A program made the translations under genes and the position numbers. Source: Actinomycetes bacterium (GTDB lineage: Bacteria > Actinomycetota > Acidimicrobiia > Acidimicrobiales > RAAP-2). Taken from it: a stretch of 15,871 nt of DNA. Position 1 is the stretch's first letter; each line of letters opens with the position of its first letter. The stretch lies in NCBI GenBank assembly GCA_021801615.1, contig JAJYXS010000089.1, positions 1 through 15,871 of the forward strand. Direction: 5' to 3'. The notes below the pieces were generated by a model that was given only the letters and a program-made list of their open reading frames with translations, did no database searches and was not told the DNA's origin. This document shows positions 1 through 10,147 of this stretch, piece by piece.

Positions 1-658
1 GGTACCTGAAGGGGATCCCCGTGGGGATCTCGAGCTTCGGGATGTCCGCGTCGGCGATGCCGTCGAGGTGCTTGCGCAACGCGCGAATGCTGTTGCCGTG
101 GGCGACCACGAGCACGGCCCCCCCCCTCGCCCCCGCGGCGTAGAGGTCCGGCACGATCACGTCGTCCCAGTAGGGAAGCGCCCGGACGACCACGTCCGCG
201 AGGCACTCGGTGGACGGCAGCACGTGGGCGGGCACGTCGCGGTAGCGAGGGTCGCCGGCGGGGTGGCGGGGGTCGCCGGGGGGGAGCGGTGGCGGCGGCA
301 CGTCGTAGCTCCGGCGCCACTGCGTGACCTGCTCGAGCCCGAACCGCTCGGCCGTCTCCTTCTTGTTCAGCCCCTGGAGGTCCCCGTAGTGGCGCTCGTT
401 CAGCCGCCAGTGGCGCCGGACCGGCAGCCAGGAACGACCGGCGGCGTCGAGGGTGAGGTTGGCGGTCCGGATCGCCCTGGTGAGGACCGAGGTGTGCACG
501 ATGCGCAGGTCCAGGGACTCCTCGGCGGCGAGCAGCTCGCCGGCGCGGAGGGCCTCGTCCTCGCCGGCGGGGCTGAGGTCGACGTCGGTCCAGCCGGTGA
601 AGAGGTTGTCGGCGTTCCACAGGGACTCGCCGTGGCGAAGGAGCACCAAGTCGAGCAC
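1..658 (-). CDS. gpmA: 2,3-bisphosphoglycerate-dependent phosphoglycerate mutase (3' end cut by window)
   Basis: Interconverts 3- and 2-phosphoglycerate in glycolysis/gluconeogenesis in the cytoplasm, through a phospho-histidine. Translated from the minus strand, the protein begins MLDLVLLRHGESLWNADN. RHGES (residues 8-12) carries the catalytic phospho-acceptor His9, LNERHYGDLQGLNK gives the conserved acid/base and substrate loop, SYDVPPPP is typical of the dPGM family, and AHGNSIRAL near residue 187 holds the second active-site histidine. The GTG at 658-656 is the only start just ahead of the first beta-strand; no ATG lies in frame upstream, and the GAGGA before it abuts the start, so the ribosome site is poor. 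About 219 residues are visible; family members have roughly 245-250, so only the C-terminal tail is missing. It is divergent from dnaK. A run of nine C at 118-126 does not break the frame. Confidence 0.95.
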   Translation of the reverse strand, partial: MLDLVLLRHGESLWNADNLFTGWTDVDLSPAGEDEALRAGELLAAEESLDLRIVHTSVLTRAIRTANLTLDAAGRSWLPVRRHWRLNERHYGDLQGLNKKETAERFGLEQVTQWRRSYDVPPPPLPPGDPRHPAGDPRYRDVPAHVLPSTECLADVVVRALPYWDDVIVPDLYAAGARGGAVLVVAHGNSIRALRKHLDGIADADIPKLEIPTGIPFRY

Positions 659-743
659 TCCTCGAGCGTACCCTCGCTGTGGGGGGGCGTTCGGGGGCTG
701 CCGCGCAGGATCGGGGGCTCCAATCGCAGCCTTCAAAAAAGGT

Positions 744-772
744 GTATTGAATGGACTCAACTTCGCTATACT
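744..772 (+). promoter_or_regulatory. probable dnaK operon promoter
   Basis: TATACT at 767-772 is a strong -10 match and the most AT-rich spot in the intergenic region. A -35-like TTGAAT lies at 747-752, but with only a 14-bp spacer; no good hexamer occurs at 16-18 bp (the bases there are GTATTG). A regulated promoter with a weak -35 would fit. Transcription starting near 779 would leave a 5' leader of about 60 nt before the dnaK ATG at 840. Confidence 0.4.
746..761. promoter_or_regulatory. operator-like inverted repeat upstream of dnaK (possible HspR site)
   Basis: The sequence ATTGAATGGACTCAAC is an imperfect inverted repeat. Its right arm ACTCAAC matches six of seven bases of the ACTCAAG half of the HAIR element known for HspR (CTTGAGT-N7-ACTCAAG), and its left arm ATTGAAT matches five of seven of CTTGAGT. 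The arms are separated by 2 bp rather than 7, so this is not a canonical HAIR. It lies just upstream of the proposed -10 box and overlaps where the -35 would be, a sensible place for a repressor. A second short inverted repeat, ACTC-N6-GAGT, lies at 774-787. Binding by HspR is inference from the operon content. Confidence 0.4.
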
Positions 773-839
773 GACTCCCGCAAGAGTGAGCAGCTGGGCA
801 ACTGGGCGCGCGGTCGGCGCGAGAGAGGCAGGGTGTGCC

Positions 840-2701
<1,862 letters not shown>

Positions 2702-2705
<4 letters not shown>

Positions 2706-3559
2706 GCGGCCGGGCTGATCATGCTGCGGCGCGCTGGGCCGACGACGACGCTGGCGTCGAGGAAGCCGGCGACGACGCTCCGGCCGGTGCCGCCGGTGTG
2801 GAGGGTGCCGGTTCGGCCGTTGCAGAAGCGCCGGGCGAGGCTCCTGCGAGCGACGTCGCGTCCACAGAGCGCGGGGGTGCGGCTGCGCGGCCCGTGGCGG
2901 AAGGTGCTGGTGGGCAAGGCGCGGAGGAGGCTGCGATCCTGACGGACGTCGCAGCGCTGACCGCCCAGCGCGACGAGTACCTGGAGTCGCTCCAGCGGCT
3001 CATGGCCGACTTCGACAACTACCGCAAGCGGGTGGCTCGCCTCCAGCAGGAGCAGGGGGCTCGTGCCGAGGCGAACCTGGTCACGAAGCTGCTGCCGGTG
3101 CTCGACAACCTGGATCTCGCCTGGGCCCACCTCGGTCCCCGAGGCGGTGCCGCGCGCGCCGACGACGCCGGTGCCGCCGGCGCGCCCGACCGGCAGAGCG
3201 GGCCCCTGTCCGAGGAGGCCCGGGCGATCGGCCAGGCGCGCCAGCAGCTGCTCGACGTCCTCGCCAAGGAAGGCCTCGAACGGGTCGACGCAGTCGACGT
3301 GCCCTTCGACCCGACCGTCCACGACGCGGTCGCGCACGCTCCCGGCCCTGCTGGGGGCGGCGTCGGTGACGAGGCGGCTGCCGCTGCGAGTGGCGGCGTC
3401 GGTGACGAGGCGGCTGCCGCTGCGAGTGGCGGCATCGGTGACGAGGGCGCCCCCGAGGGCGCCGCCCCGCAGACGGTGGCGGTGGACGAGGTCCTGCGTG
3501 CGGGCTACCGCTGGCGCGGCCAGGTGCTACGCCCCGCGATGGTCCGCGTCCGGGGTTGA
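2702..3559 (+). CDS. grpE: Nucleotide exchange factor GrpE, with repeat-expanded beta-domain
   Basis: Releases ADP from DnaK so that it can reload ATP and let go of its client. 285 residues, longer than the usual 180-220. Residues 1-75 are a low-complexity Ala/Gly/Glu-rich tail. The long dimerising helix follows (AALTAQRDEYLESLQRLMADFDNYRKRV, then LVTKLLPVLDNLDLAW), interrupted after about residue 142 by a short Gly/Ala/Asp-rich stretch. The C-terminal beta-domain is recognisable from FDPTVHDAVAHAP (202-214) and VDEVLRAGYRWRGQVLRPAMVRV at the end. Between these two parts sits an insertion of about 40 residues built from a GVGDEAAAAASG repeat. Such loops are normally only a few residues long. 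The start overlaps the dnaK stop (ATGA at 2702-2705) with no strong Shine-Dalgarno sequence, implying translational coupling. The dnaJ start lies 3 nt after the stop. Confidence 0.95.
3356..3446 (+). repeat. 36-bp in-frame tandem repeat inside grpE
   Basis: Two identical 36-bp units (3361-3396 and 3397-3432) are followed by the first 14 bases of a third with one mismatch (3433-3446); a few bases before 3361 also match the unit end. Each unit encodes the 12 residues GVGDEAAAAASG, in frame with GrpE. Perfect identity of the two full units suggests recent expansion by slippage or unequal crossing-over. Confidence 0.93.
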
Positions 3560-3562
3560 GCC

Positions 3563-4681
3563 GTGCCCGCGCAGCGAGAGTGGTTCGAGAAGGACTACTA
3601 CCAGGTGCTCGGCGTGCCGTCGTCGGCGACCGACAAGGAGATCACGCGCGCCTACCGCAAGCTCGCCAAGCAGTACCACCCTGACGCGAACCCCGGGAGC
3701 GAGGAGCGCTTCAAGGAGATCAGCGCCGCCTACGACGTGCTCGGCGACGCCGCTCGTCGCAAGGAGTACGACGAAGTGCGGCGTCTCGGTCCCATGGCGG
3801 GCGGGCTCGGCGGTGGGTTCGGCTCGCCTGGAGGCACCACCTTCAGGGTCGAGGACCTCGGCGACCTCGGTGACCTCTTCGGGGGGATCTTCGGAGGACG
3901 CTCGTCGAGGCGACGCGCCCGCGGGCCGCAGCGCGGCGCGGACGTGGAGACCGAGCTGCACCTCTCCTTCGCCGACGCGGTCCACGGCGTCACGGCGTCG
4001 GTCAACGTCCCCGAGGAGGTGCGCTGCCACACCTGCAACGGCACCGGCGCGGCACCCGGGACCTCGACGCACACCTGCCCGCGTTGCCACGGCAAGGGGA
4101 CGCTCGACGACAACCAAGGCCTCTTCTCGCTGCGGACGATCTGCCCGACCTGCAACGGTCGCGGCACGGTGGTGGACACGCCGTGCCCGACGTGCCACGG
4201 CTCTGGGATCGAGCGCAGGAACCGGGTCGTGAAGGTGCGCATCCCGGCGGGCGTCGAGGACGGCCAGCGGATCCGGGTGAAGGGCCGCGGAGCCCCTGGG
4301 CAGGGCAGCGCTCCCCCCGGCGATCTGTACGTGGTGGTCCGTGTGGGCACCGACCGGAGGTTCGGTCGTCGCGGACGGAACCTGACCGTGTCGGTGCCGG
4401 TCACCTTTCCGGAAGCGGCGCTCGGCACGACCGTCACGGTCCCGACCCTCGACGGTCCCGTGAGCGTTCGCGTCCCGCCCGGGACGGCTCCGGGCACGCA
4501 CCTGCGAGTGAAAGGACGCGGGGTTCCGGCGGGGAGCGGCAAGAACGCTGCGGCGGCAGGCGACCTGCTCGTGCGGGTCGATGTCGTGGTGCCCAAGTCG
4601 CTGAACGACGAGCAGCGGGCGGCGCTCGAGCAGCTCGCGGCGACGCTCGAGCCCGCGCCGCGCGAGCGGGTGGAGGCATGA
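3563..4681 (+). CDS. dnaJ: Chaperone DnaJ (type I Hsp40)
   Basis: Delivers unfolded proteins to DnaK and stimulates its ATPase. 372 residues. The J-domain spans roughly 11-70 with the essential HPD at 39-41. A short Gly/Phe-rich region follows, including a DLGDLFGGIFGG stretch. The zinc-binding domain has four CxxCxGxG motifs at 155-162, 172-179, 194-201 and 208-215, enough for two zinc ions. The client-binding C-terminal beta-domains follow (VRIPAGVEDGQRIRVKGRG and later VRVPPGTAPGTHLRVKGRG). The GTG start at 3563 lies 3 nt after the grpE stop. Lying with grpE and hspR, this is the actinobacterial DnaJ1-type copy rather than the one paired with hrcA. Confidence 0.97.
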   Translation: MPAQREWFEKDYYQVLGVPSSATDKEITRAYRKLAKQYHPDANPGSEERFKEISAAYDVLGDAARRKEYDEVRRLGPMAGGLGGGFGSPGGTTFRVEDLGDLGDLFGGIFGGRSSRRRARGPQRGADVETELHLSFADAVHGVTASVNVPEEVRCHTCNGTGAAPGTSTHTCPRCHGKGTLDDNQGLFSLRTICPTCNGRGTVVDTPCPTCHGSGIERRNRVVKVRIPAGVEDGQRIRVKGRGAPGQGSAPPGDLYVVVRVGTDRRFGRRGRNLTVSVPVTFPEAALGTTVTVPTLDGPVSVRVPPGTAPGTHLRVKGRGVPAGSGKNAAAAGDLLVRVDVVVPKSLNDEQRAALEQLAATLEPAPRERVEA

Positions 4682-4683
4682 CG

Positions 4684-5127
4684 ATGCCGAGAGCCAGGAG
4701 CATCCGTAACGGTGGTGGTCGGGCAGGCCTCGACGGCGGGGCTGCGAGCCGGACAACCGCGCCGGTGTACGTGATCTCGGTCGCCGCCGAGCTCGCCGGG
4801 GTCCATCCCCAGACGCTTCGCGTCTACGAGCGCAAGGGGCTGCTGGATCCTTCGCGTACGAGGGGCGGTTCGCGACGCTTCTCCGAGCGCGACCTCGCGC
4901 GGCTCCGCCACATCCAGGATCTGACCGCTGCCGGGCTGAACCTCGAAGGGGTGCGTCGCGTGCTCGAGCTCGAGAGCGAGGTCGCCAGGCTGCGCGCCGA
5001 GCTCGACCGGGCGAGAGCCGACGCGTTGGACGCGATCGAGCGGGTCCATCGCCACTACCGGCGAGACCTGGTCCCTTTCGACGCGTCGCCGGTCCCCTAC
5101 CGGCCTGCGGGCAAGCCCGGGCTGTGA
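4684..5127 (+). CDS. hspR: Heat-shock repressor HspR (MerR family)
   Basis: MerR-type transcription factor that in actinobacteria represses the dnaK operon and clpB by binding HAIR operators with DnaK as co-repressor. The winged-helix domain starts with YVISVAAELAGVHPQTLRVYERKGLL and continues through GGSRRFSERDLARLRHIQDL; this closely matches the characteristic HspR core (VISVAA...HPQTLR.Y...GL). A coiled coil (LELESEVARLRAELDRA) follows, then a short tail. A Gly/Arg-rich N-terminal extension of about 26 residues precedes the domain. Two starts are possible: ATG 4678, overlapping the dnaJ stop as ATGA, and ATG 4684. GGAGG at 4672-4676 is 7 nt from 4684 but only 1 nt from 4678, so I prefer 4684 (147 residues). 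clpB follows after 40 nt. Confidence 0.93.
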   Translation: MPRARSIRNGGGRAGLDGGAASRTTAPVYVISVAAELAGVHPQTLRVYERKGLLDPSRTRGGSRRFSERDLARLRHIQDLTAAGLNLEGVRRVLELESEVARLRAELDRARADALDAIERVHRHYRRDLVPFDASPVPYRPAGKPGL

Positions 5128-5167
5128 CGAACCGACCGAGAGGAAAGACATACCCAGAGGGAGCTCG

Positions 5168-7657
<2,490 letters not shown>

Positions 7658-7666
7658 CCCCCAGGC

Positions 7667-7694
7667 GGCCGCGACCGAGCGCTCGGTCGCGGCC
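7667..7694. terminator. perfect 28-bp palindrome after clpB, likely transcription terminator
   Basis: A gap-free perfect palindrome begins 9 nt after the clpB stop. The first half is GGCCGCGACCGAGC and the second is its exact reverse complement. As RNA it would give a very GC-rich stem of about 12 bp with a 4-nt loop. There is no following T-run, which is common for actinobacterial hairpin terminators. A symmetric protein-binding site is the alternative. Confidence 0.7.
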
Positions 7695-7753
7695 TGCGTT
7701 CTCCGCTCCCGGCCGGTACGCTGGTCGCGGCGGTTCTCGTGGAGGGGAGTGGC

Positions 7754-8530
7754 GTGGAATCTGCCGTGGTGGTCCGGGCGGCCCGTTTCCTCGCCGAGCA
7801 CGCCGCCGAGCCGATCCGGCTCGCCGATGTCGCCGACCACGTCGGCTACAGCCCTTTCCATCTGGCCCGGGGCTTCCAGCGGAGCGTCGGCGTGCCGCCT
7901 GGGCGCTTCCTCGCAGCGCACCGGTTCCAGCTTGCGAAGCGCCTGCTCCTCGACCATGACGACCGCGTGATCGACGTCTGCCACGCGTCGGGGTTCACCG
8001 CGCCCGGCACGTTCGCTTGGCGCTTCACGGCGTTGGTCGGCACGAGCCCGACCGAGTTCCGGCGGCTCCCCCACACCTTGGCCGGCTCACCACCTCGGCC
8101 GGTGGTCGTGCCCGGCAGCGGCGGCCCGGCAGCGGACCTGGTCTGTGGTCGGATCGAGCTCACCGAGGCAGCCAGCCAGCTCCTCGGGCCCTCGCCCTCG
8201 GTCTACGTCGGCCTCTTCCCTCGCCGGTCCGCGCGTGGATCTCCGGTGGCGGGCGCCCTCCTCGCCGGGCCAGGGGAGTTCTTCCTGCCTCGTGTCCCCC
8301 GGGGGACCTTCTGGCTGCCCGCGTCGGCGCTGGCGCACTCCGCCGCCTACGACGTGCAGCTCGTCCCTCCGCAGACGGTCGCCGGGACCCTCGAGCAGCC
8401 GGTCCGCTCCTGTGCGTCGGGGAGAACGCTCAGGCGCGACCTCCTCCTCGACGTCCTGCCGGAATGGTCGACCCCGGTGCTCGTCGCGCTGCCTTGGCTC
8501 GCCTGCCCATCTGCGCAAGATCGGAGATGA
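7754..8530 (+). CDS. AraC/XylS-family transcriptional regulator, N-terminal HTH
   Basis: Predicted DNA-binding regulator of 258 residues. Residues 5-104 form a complete AraC double helix-turn-helix: IRLADVADHVGYSPFHLARGF is the first, and VIDVCHASGFTAPGTFAWRF with the following GTSPTEFRR is the second and its C-terminal signature. The domain is at the N-terminus, the reverse of the classic AraC order. Residues from about 120 form a 135-residue C-terminal region (RIELTEAASQ, VYVGLFPRR, GEFFLPRVPRGTFWLPA, LVALPWL) that I do not recognise; its alternating hydrophobic pattern suggests a beta-rich sensor domain. Start choice: GTG 7754 has GGAGGGGAG (7741-7749) just upstream, whereas the in-frame GTG at 7739 has no such site. 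It stands alone after the clpB terminator; targets cannot be told from the sequence. Confidence 0.85.
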   Translation: MESAVVVRAARFLAEHAAEPIRLADVADHVGYSPFHLARGFQRSVGVPPGRFLAAHRFQLAKRLLLDHDDRVIDVCHASGFTAPGTFAWRFTALVGTSPTEFRRLPHTLAGSPPRPVVVPGSGGPAADLVCGRIELTEAASQLLGPSPSVYVGLFPRRSARGSPVAGALLAGPGEFFLPRVPRGTFWLPASALAHSAAYDVQLVPPQTVAGTLEQPVRSCASGRTLRRDLLLDVLPEWSTPVLVALPWLACPSAQDRR

Positions 8531-8545
8531 CGACGGCGCGTCGTC
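8529..8545 (+). terminator. small hairpin overlapping the end of the AraC-type gene
   Basis: GACGACG and CGTCGTC form a perfect 7-bp stem around a 3-nt GCG loop, starting within the stop codon. There is no T-run, so it may be a weak terminator or chance in GC-rich DNA. The remaining gap to the next gene (8546-8604) holds only that gene's ribosome site. Confidence 0.3.
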
Positions 8546-8604
8546 GCCTTACGCTCACACCCAGACGCGGCTGATCGATCGGCGGCGTCCGGAAGGGAGG
8601 GGAC

Positions 8605-9720
8605 ATGAGCGGAGTCCGACTGCTGGTCGGCACCCGCAAGGGGGCGTTCGTCTTCACGTCCGACGGTTCGCGCCGCGACTGGTCGACGGAGGGACCGCAC
8701 TTCGCGGGATGGGAGATCTACCACCTGAAGGGCTCCCGCGCTGACCCCGACCGGATCTATGCATCGCAATCGAGCCCTTGGTTCGGGCAGGTGGTGCAGC
8801 GCTCCGACGACGGCGGGAGGAGCTGGCGGGCGGTGGGGAACGCCTTCTCCTACGAGGGGAAGGCCGGGAGCCATCAATGGTTCGACGGGACCCCGCACCC
8901 GTGGGAGTTCGCACGCGTGTGGCACTTCGAGCCCTCAGCGGACGACCCGGACGCGGTCTACGCGGGCGTCCAGGACGCGGCCATCTTCTGCTCGACCGAC
9001 GGGGGCGGAAGCTGGAAGGAGCTTCCGGGCCTGCGTGGCAGCGAGACCGGCTCGCGCTGGCAGCCCGGTGCGGGCGGGATGGCGGTTCACACGATCCTTC
9101 TGGACCCTGCGGACCGCCGACGGCTGTTCGTCGCCATCTCGGCCGCGGGGGTCTTCCGCTCGGACGACGGCGGCGAGACGTGGCGCCCGAAGAACAAGGG
9201 GCTCCACTCGGACATCCTGGCGGAGCCGGAAGCCGAGGTCGGCCACTGCGTCCACCGGATCGCACAGCATCCGGCACGGCCGGCCACGCTGTTCATGCAG
9301 AAGCACTGGGACGTGATGCGCAGCGACGACGCCGGCGAGTCGTGGATCGAAGTCAGCGGGGACCTCCCGAGCGATTTCGGCTTCCCCATCGCACTCCACG
9401 CGCACGAGCCCGATACCGTCTACGTCGTCCCGATCACCAGCGACTCGGTGCACTACCCACCAGAGGGCAGGCTCCGGGTGTACCGAAGCCGGTGCGGAGG
9501 CGGGGAGTGGGAGCCGCTCGCTCGCGGGCTCCCCGAGGCGCACTGCTACGTCGACGTGCTGCGCGACGCAATGGACGTCGACCACCTGGACCCTGGTGGC
9601 GTCTACTTCGGCACCACCGGCGGCCAGCTCTACGGGTCGGCGGACGGCGGCGACCACTGGAGGGCGATCGCCGAGCACCTCCCCGCGGTGCTCTCGGTCG
9701 AGGTGCAGGACCTTCCGTGA
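8605..9720 (+). CDS. Asp-box (BNR) repeat beta-propeller protein, sialidase/VPS10-like fold
   Basis: 371 residues with repeated Asp-boxes (S-x-D-x-G-x-x-W): SDDGGRSW (67-74), STDGGGSW (130-137), SDDGGETW (186-193), SDDAGESW (240-247) and SADGGDHW (345-352), plus a degenerate one near 19-26. Each precedes a strand, with IYAS, VYAGV, LFVAI, VYVVP and VYFGT strands between, giving a six- or seven-bladed propeller. Proteins like this are often labelled exo-alpha-sialidase or glycosyl hydrolase, but I cannot identify the sialidase arginine triad, so an enzymatic call is not justified. There is no signal peptide or membrane segment, so it should be cytoplasmic, unusual for a true sialidase. The ATG at 8605 has an excellent ribosome site, GGAAGGGAGGGG (8591-8602). 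The MoaD-like gene follows closely, suggesting a functional pair. Confidence 0.85.
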   Translation: MSGVRLLVGTRKGAFVFTSDGSRRDWSTEGPHFAGWEIYHLKGSRADPDRIYASQSSPWFGQVVQRSDDGGRSWRAVGNAFSYEGKAGSHQWFDGTPHPWEFARVWHFEPSADDPDAVYAGVQDAAIFCSTDGGGSWKELPGLRGSETGSRWQPGAGGMAVHTILLDPADRRRLFVAISAAGVFRSDDGGETWRPKNKGLHSDILAEPEAEVGHCVHRIAQHPARPATLFMQKHWDVMRSDDAGESWIEVSGDLPSDFGFPIALHAHEPDTVYVVPITSDSVHYPPEGRLRVYRSRCGGGEWEPLARGLPEAHCYVDVLRDAMDVDHLDPGGVYFGTTGGQLYGSADGGDHWRAIAEHLPAVLSVEVQDLP

Positions 9721-9778
9721 TCGACACGATCGAGACGAAGCCGTGACGAGGCGTCGGGGCCCCGGCCCGGACCGGGCC

Positions 9779-10099
9779 GTGACCGAGCCGCACGAGGCGC
9801 AGGACGTGCGCGTCGTGCTGCCCCTGCACCTGCGCGACCTCGCGGGCGTGGAAGGGGAGGTGTCGGTCATGGTGGCAGGCAGCGTCACCCAGCGCAGCGT
9901 GCTCGACGCCCTCGAGGCGAGGTTCCCGGTGCTCGGAGGAACGATCCGGGACCGCGCGACGGCACGACGGCGCCCGTTCCTCCGCTTCTTCGCCTGCGAG
10001 GAGGACCTCTCGGACGAACCTCCGGACGCCGAGCTCCCCGAGGAGGTGGCCTCGGGCCACGAGCCGTTCATCGTCCTCGGCGCGATCGCAGGGGGATGA
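9779..10099 (+). CDS. MoaD/ThiS-like ubiquitin-fold protein ending in Gly-Gly
   Basis: Small protein of about 106 residues with the pattern of the MoaD/ThiS beta-grasp family. A first strand VRVVLPLHLRDLA is followed by VMVAGSVTQRSVLDALEARFPVL (strand and helix of the fold), a charged middle with FLRFFACEEDL, and HEPFIVLGAIAGG at the very C-terminus. The terminal Gly-Gly with nothing after it is the hallmark of proteins activated by an E1-like adenylyltransferase to carry sulfur or be conjugated. No MoeB/ThiF-like activating enzyme or molybdopterin or thiamine gene lies in the window, so its pathway is unknown. The start is uncertain: GTG 9743 (118 residues), GTG 9779 and GTG 9806 are in frame and none has a clear Shine-Dalgarno sequence. 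I chose 9779 because the extra N-terminal stretch from 9743 is Arg/Gly/Pro-rich and unlike the family. It lies downstream of the propeller gene. Confidence 0.8.
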   Translation: MTEPHEAQDVRVVLPLHLRDLAGVEGEVSVMVAGSVTQRSVLDALEARFPVLGGTIRDRATARRRPFLRFFACEEDLSDEPPDAELPEEVASGHEPFIVLGAIAGG

Positions 10100-10113
10100 A
10101 GCGCGAGGCCGGG

Positions 10114-10119
10114 TACACT
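10114..10119 (+). promoter_or_regulatory. possible -10 element for purA
   Basis: TACACT fits the actinobacterial TANNNT -10 pattern and lies 28 nt before the purA start. No recognisable -35 occurs at the expected distance (GGGGGA at 10091-10096). Placement just after the preceding gene's stop supports a promoter for the purine cluster, but read-through from upstream is also possible. Confidence 0.35.
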
Positions 10120-10147
10120 GCGGCGTACGCCGATTCAGGGGAGCATC

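Noticed and set aside
118..126. A run of nine C in gpmA that could signal a frameshift.
   Set aside because: Reading the minus strand, the GpmA frame continues unbroken through it into AHGNSIRAL, so the length is correct.
659..839. A canonical HAIR (CTTGAGT-N7-ACTCAAG) or CIRCE element.
   Set aside because: Neither is present; placing the N7 spacing against ACTCAAC gives GGTGTAT, only three matches. Only the variant repeat at 746-761 is supportable.
3361..3446. CRISPR-like interpretation of the direct repeats.
   Set aside because: The units are contiguous without spacers, in frame with grpE and encode a 12-residue protein repeat.
8605..9720. Calling the propeller an active exo-alpha-sialidase.
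   Set aside because: Asp-boxes alone only show the fold; the catalytic arginine triad and Tyr/Glu pair could not be identified, and there is no secretion signal.
9720..9735. Short inverted repeat GATCG-ACA-CGATC between the propeller and MoaD-like genes.
   Set aside because: A 5-bp stem is too short to support a terminator or operator in this base composition.
10100..10147. A purine riboswitch or long leader before purA.
   Set aside because: The gap is only 48 nt and contains a -10-like box and the Shine-Dalgarno sequence; there is no room or conserved core for an aptamer.
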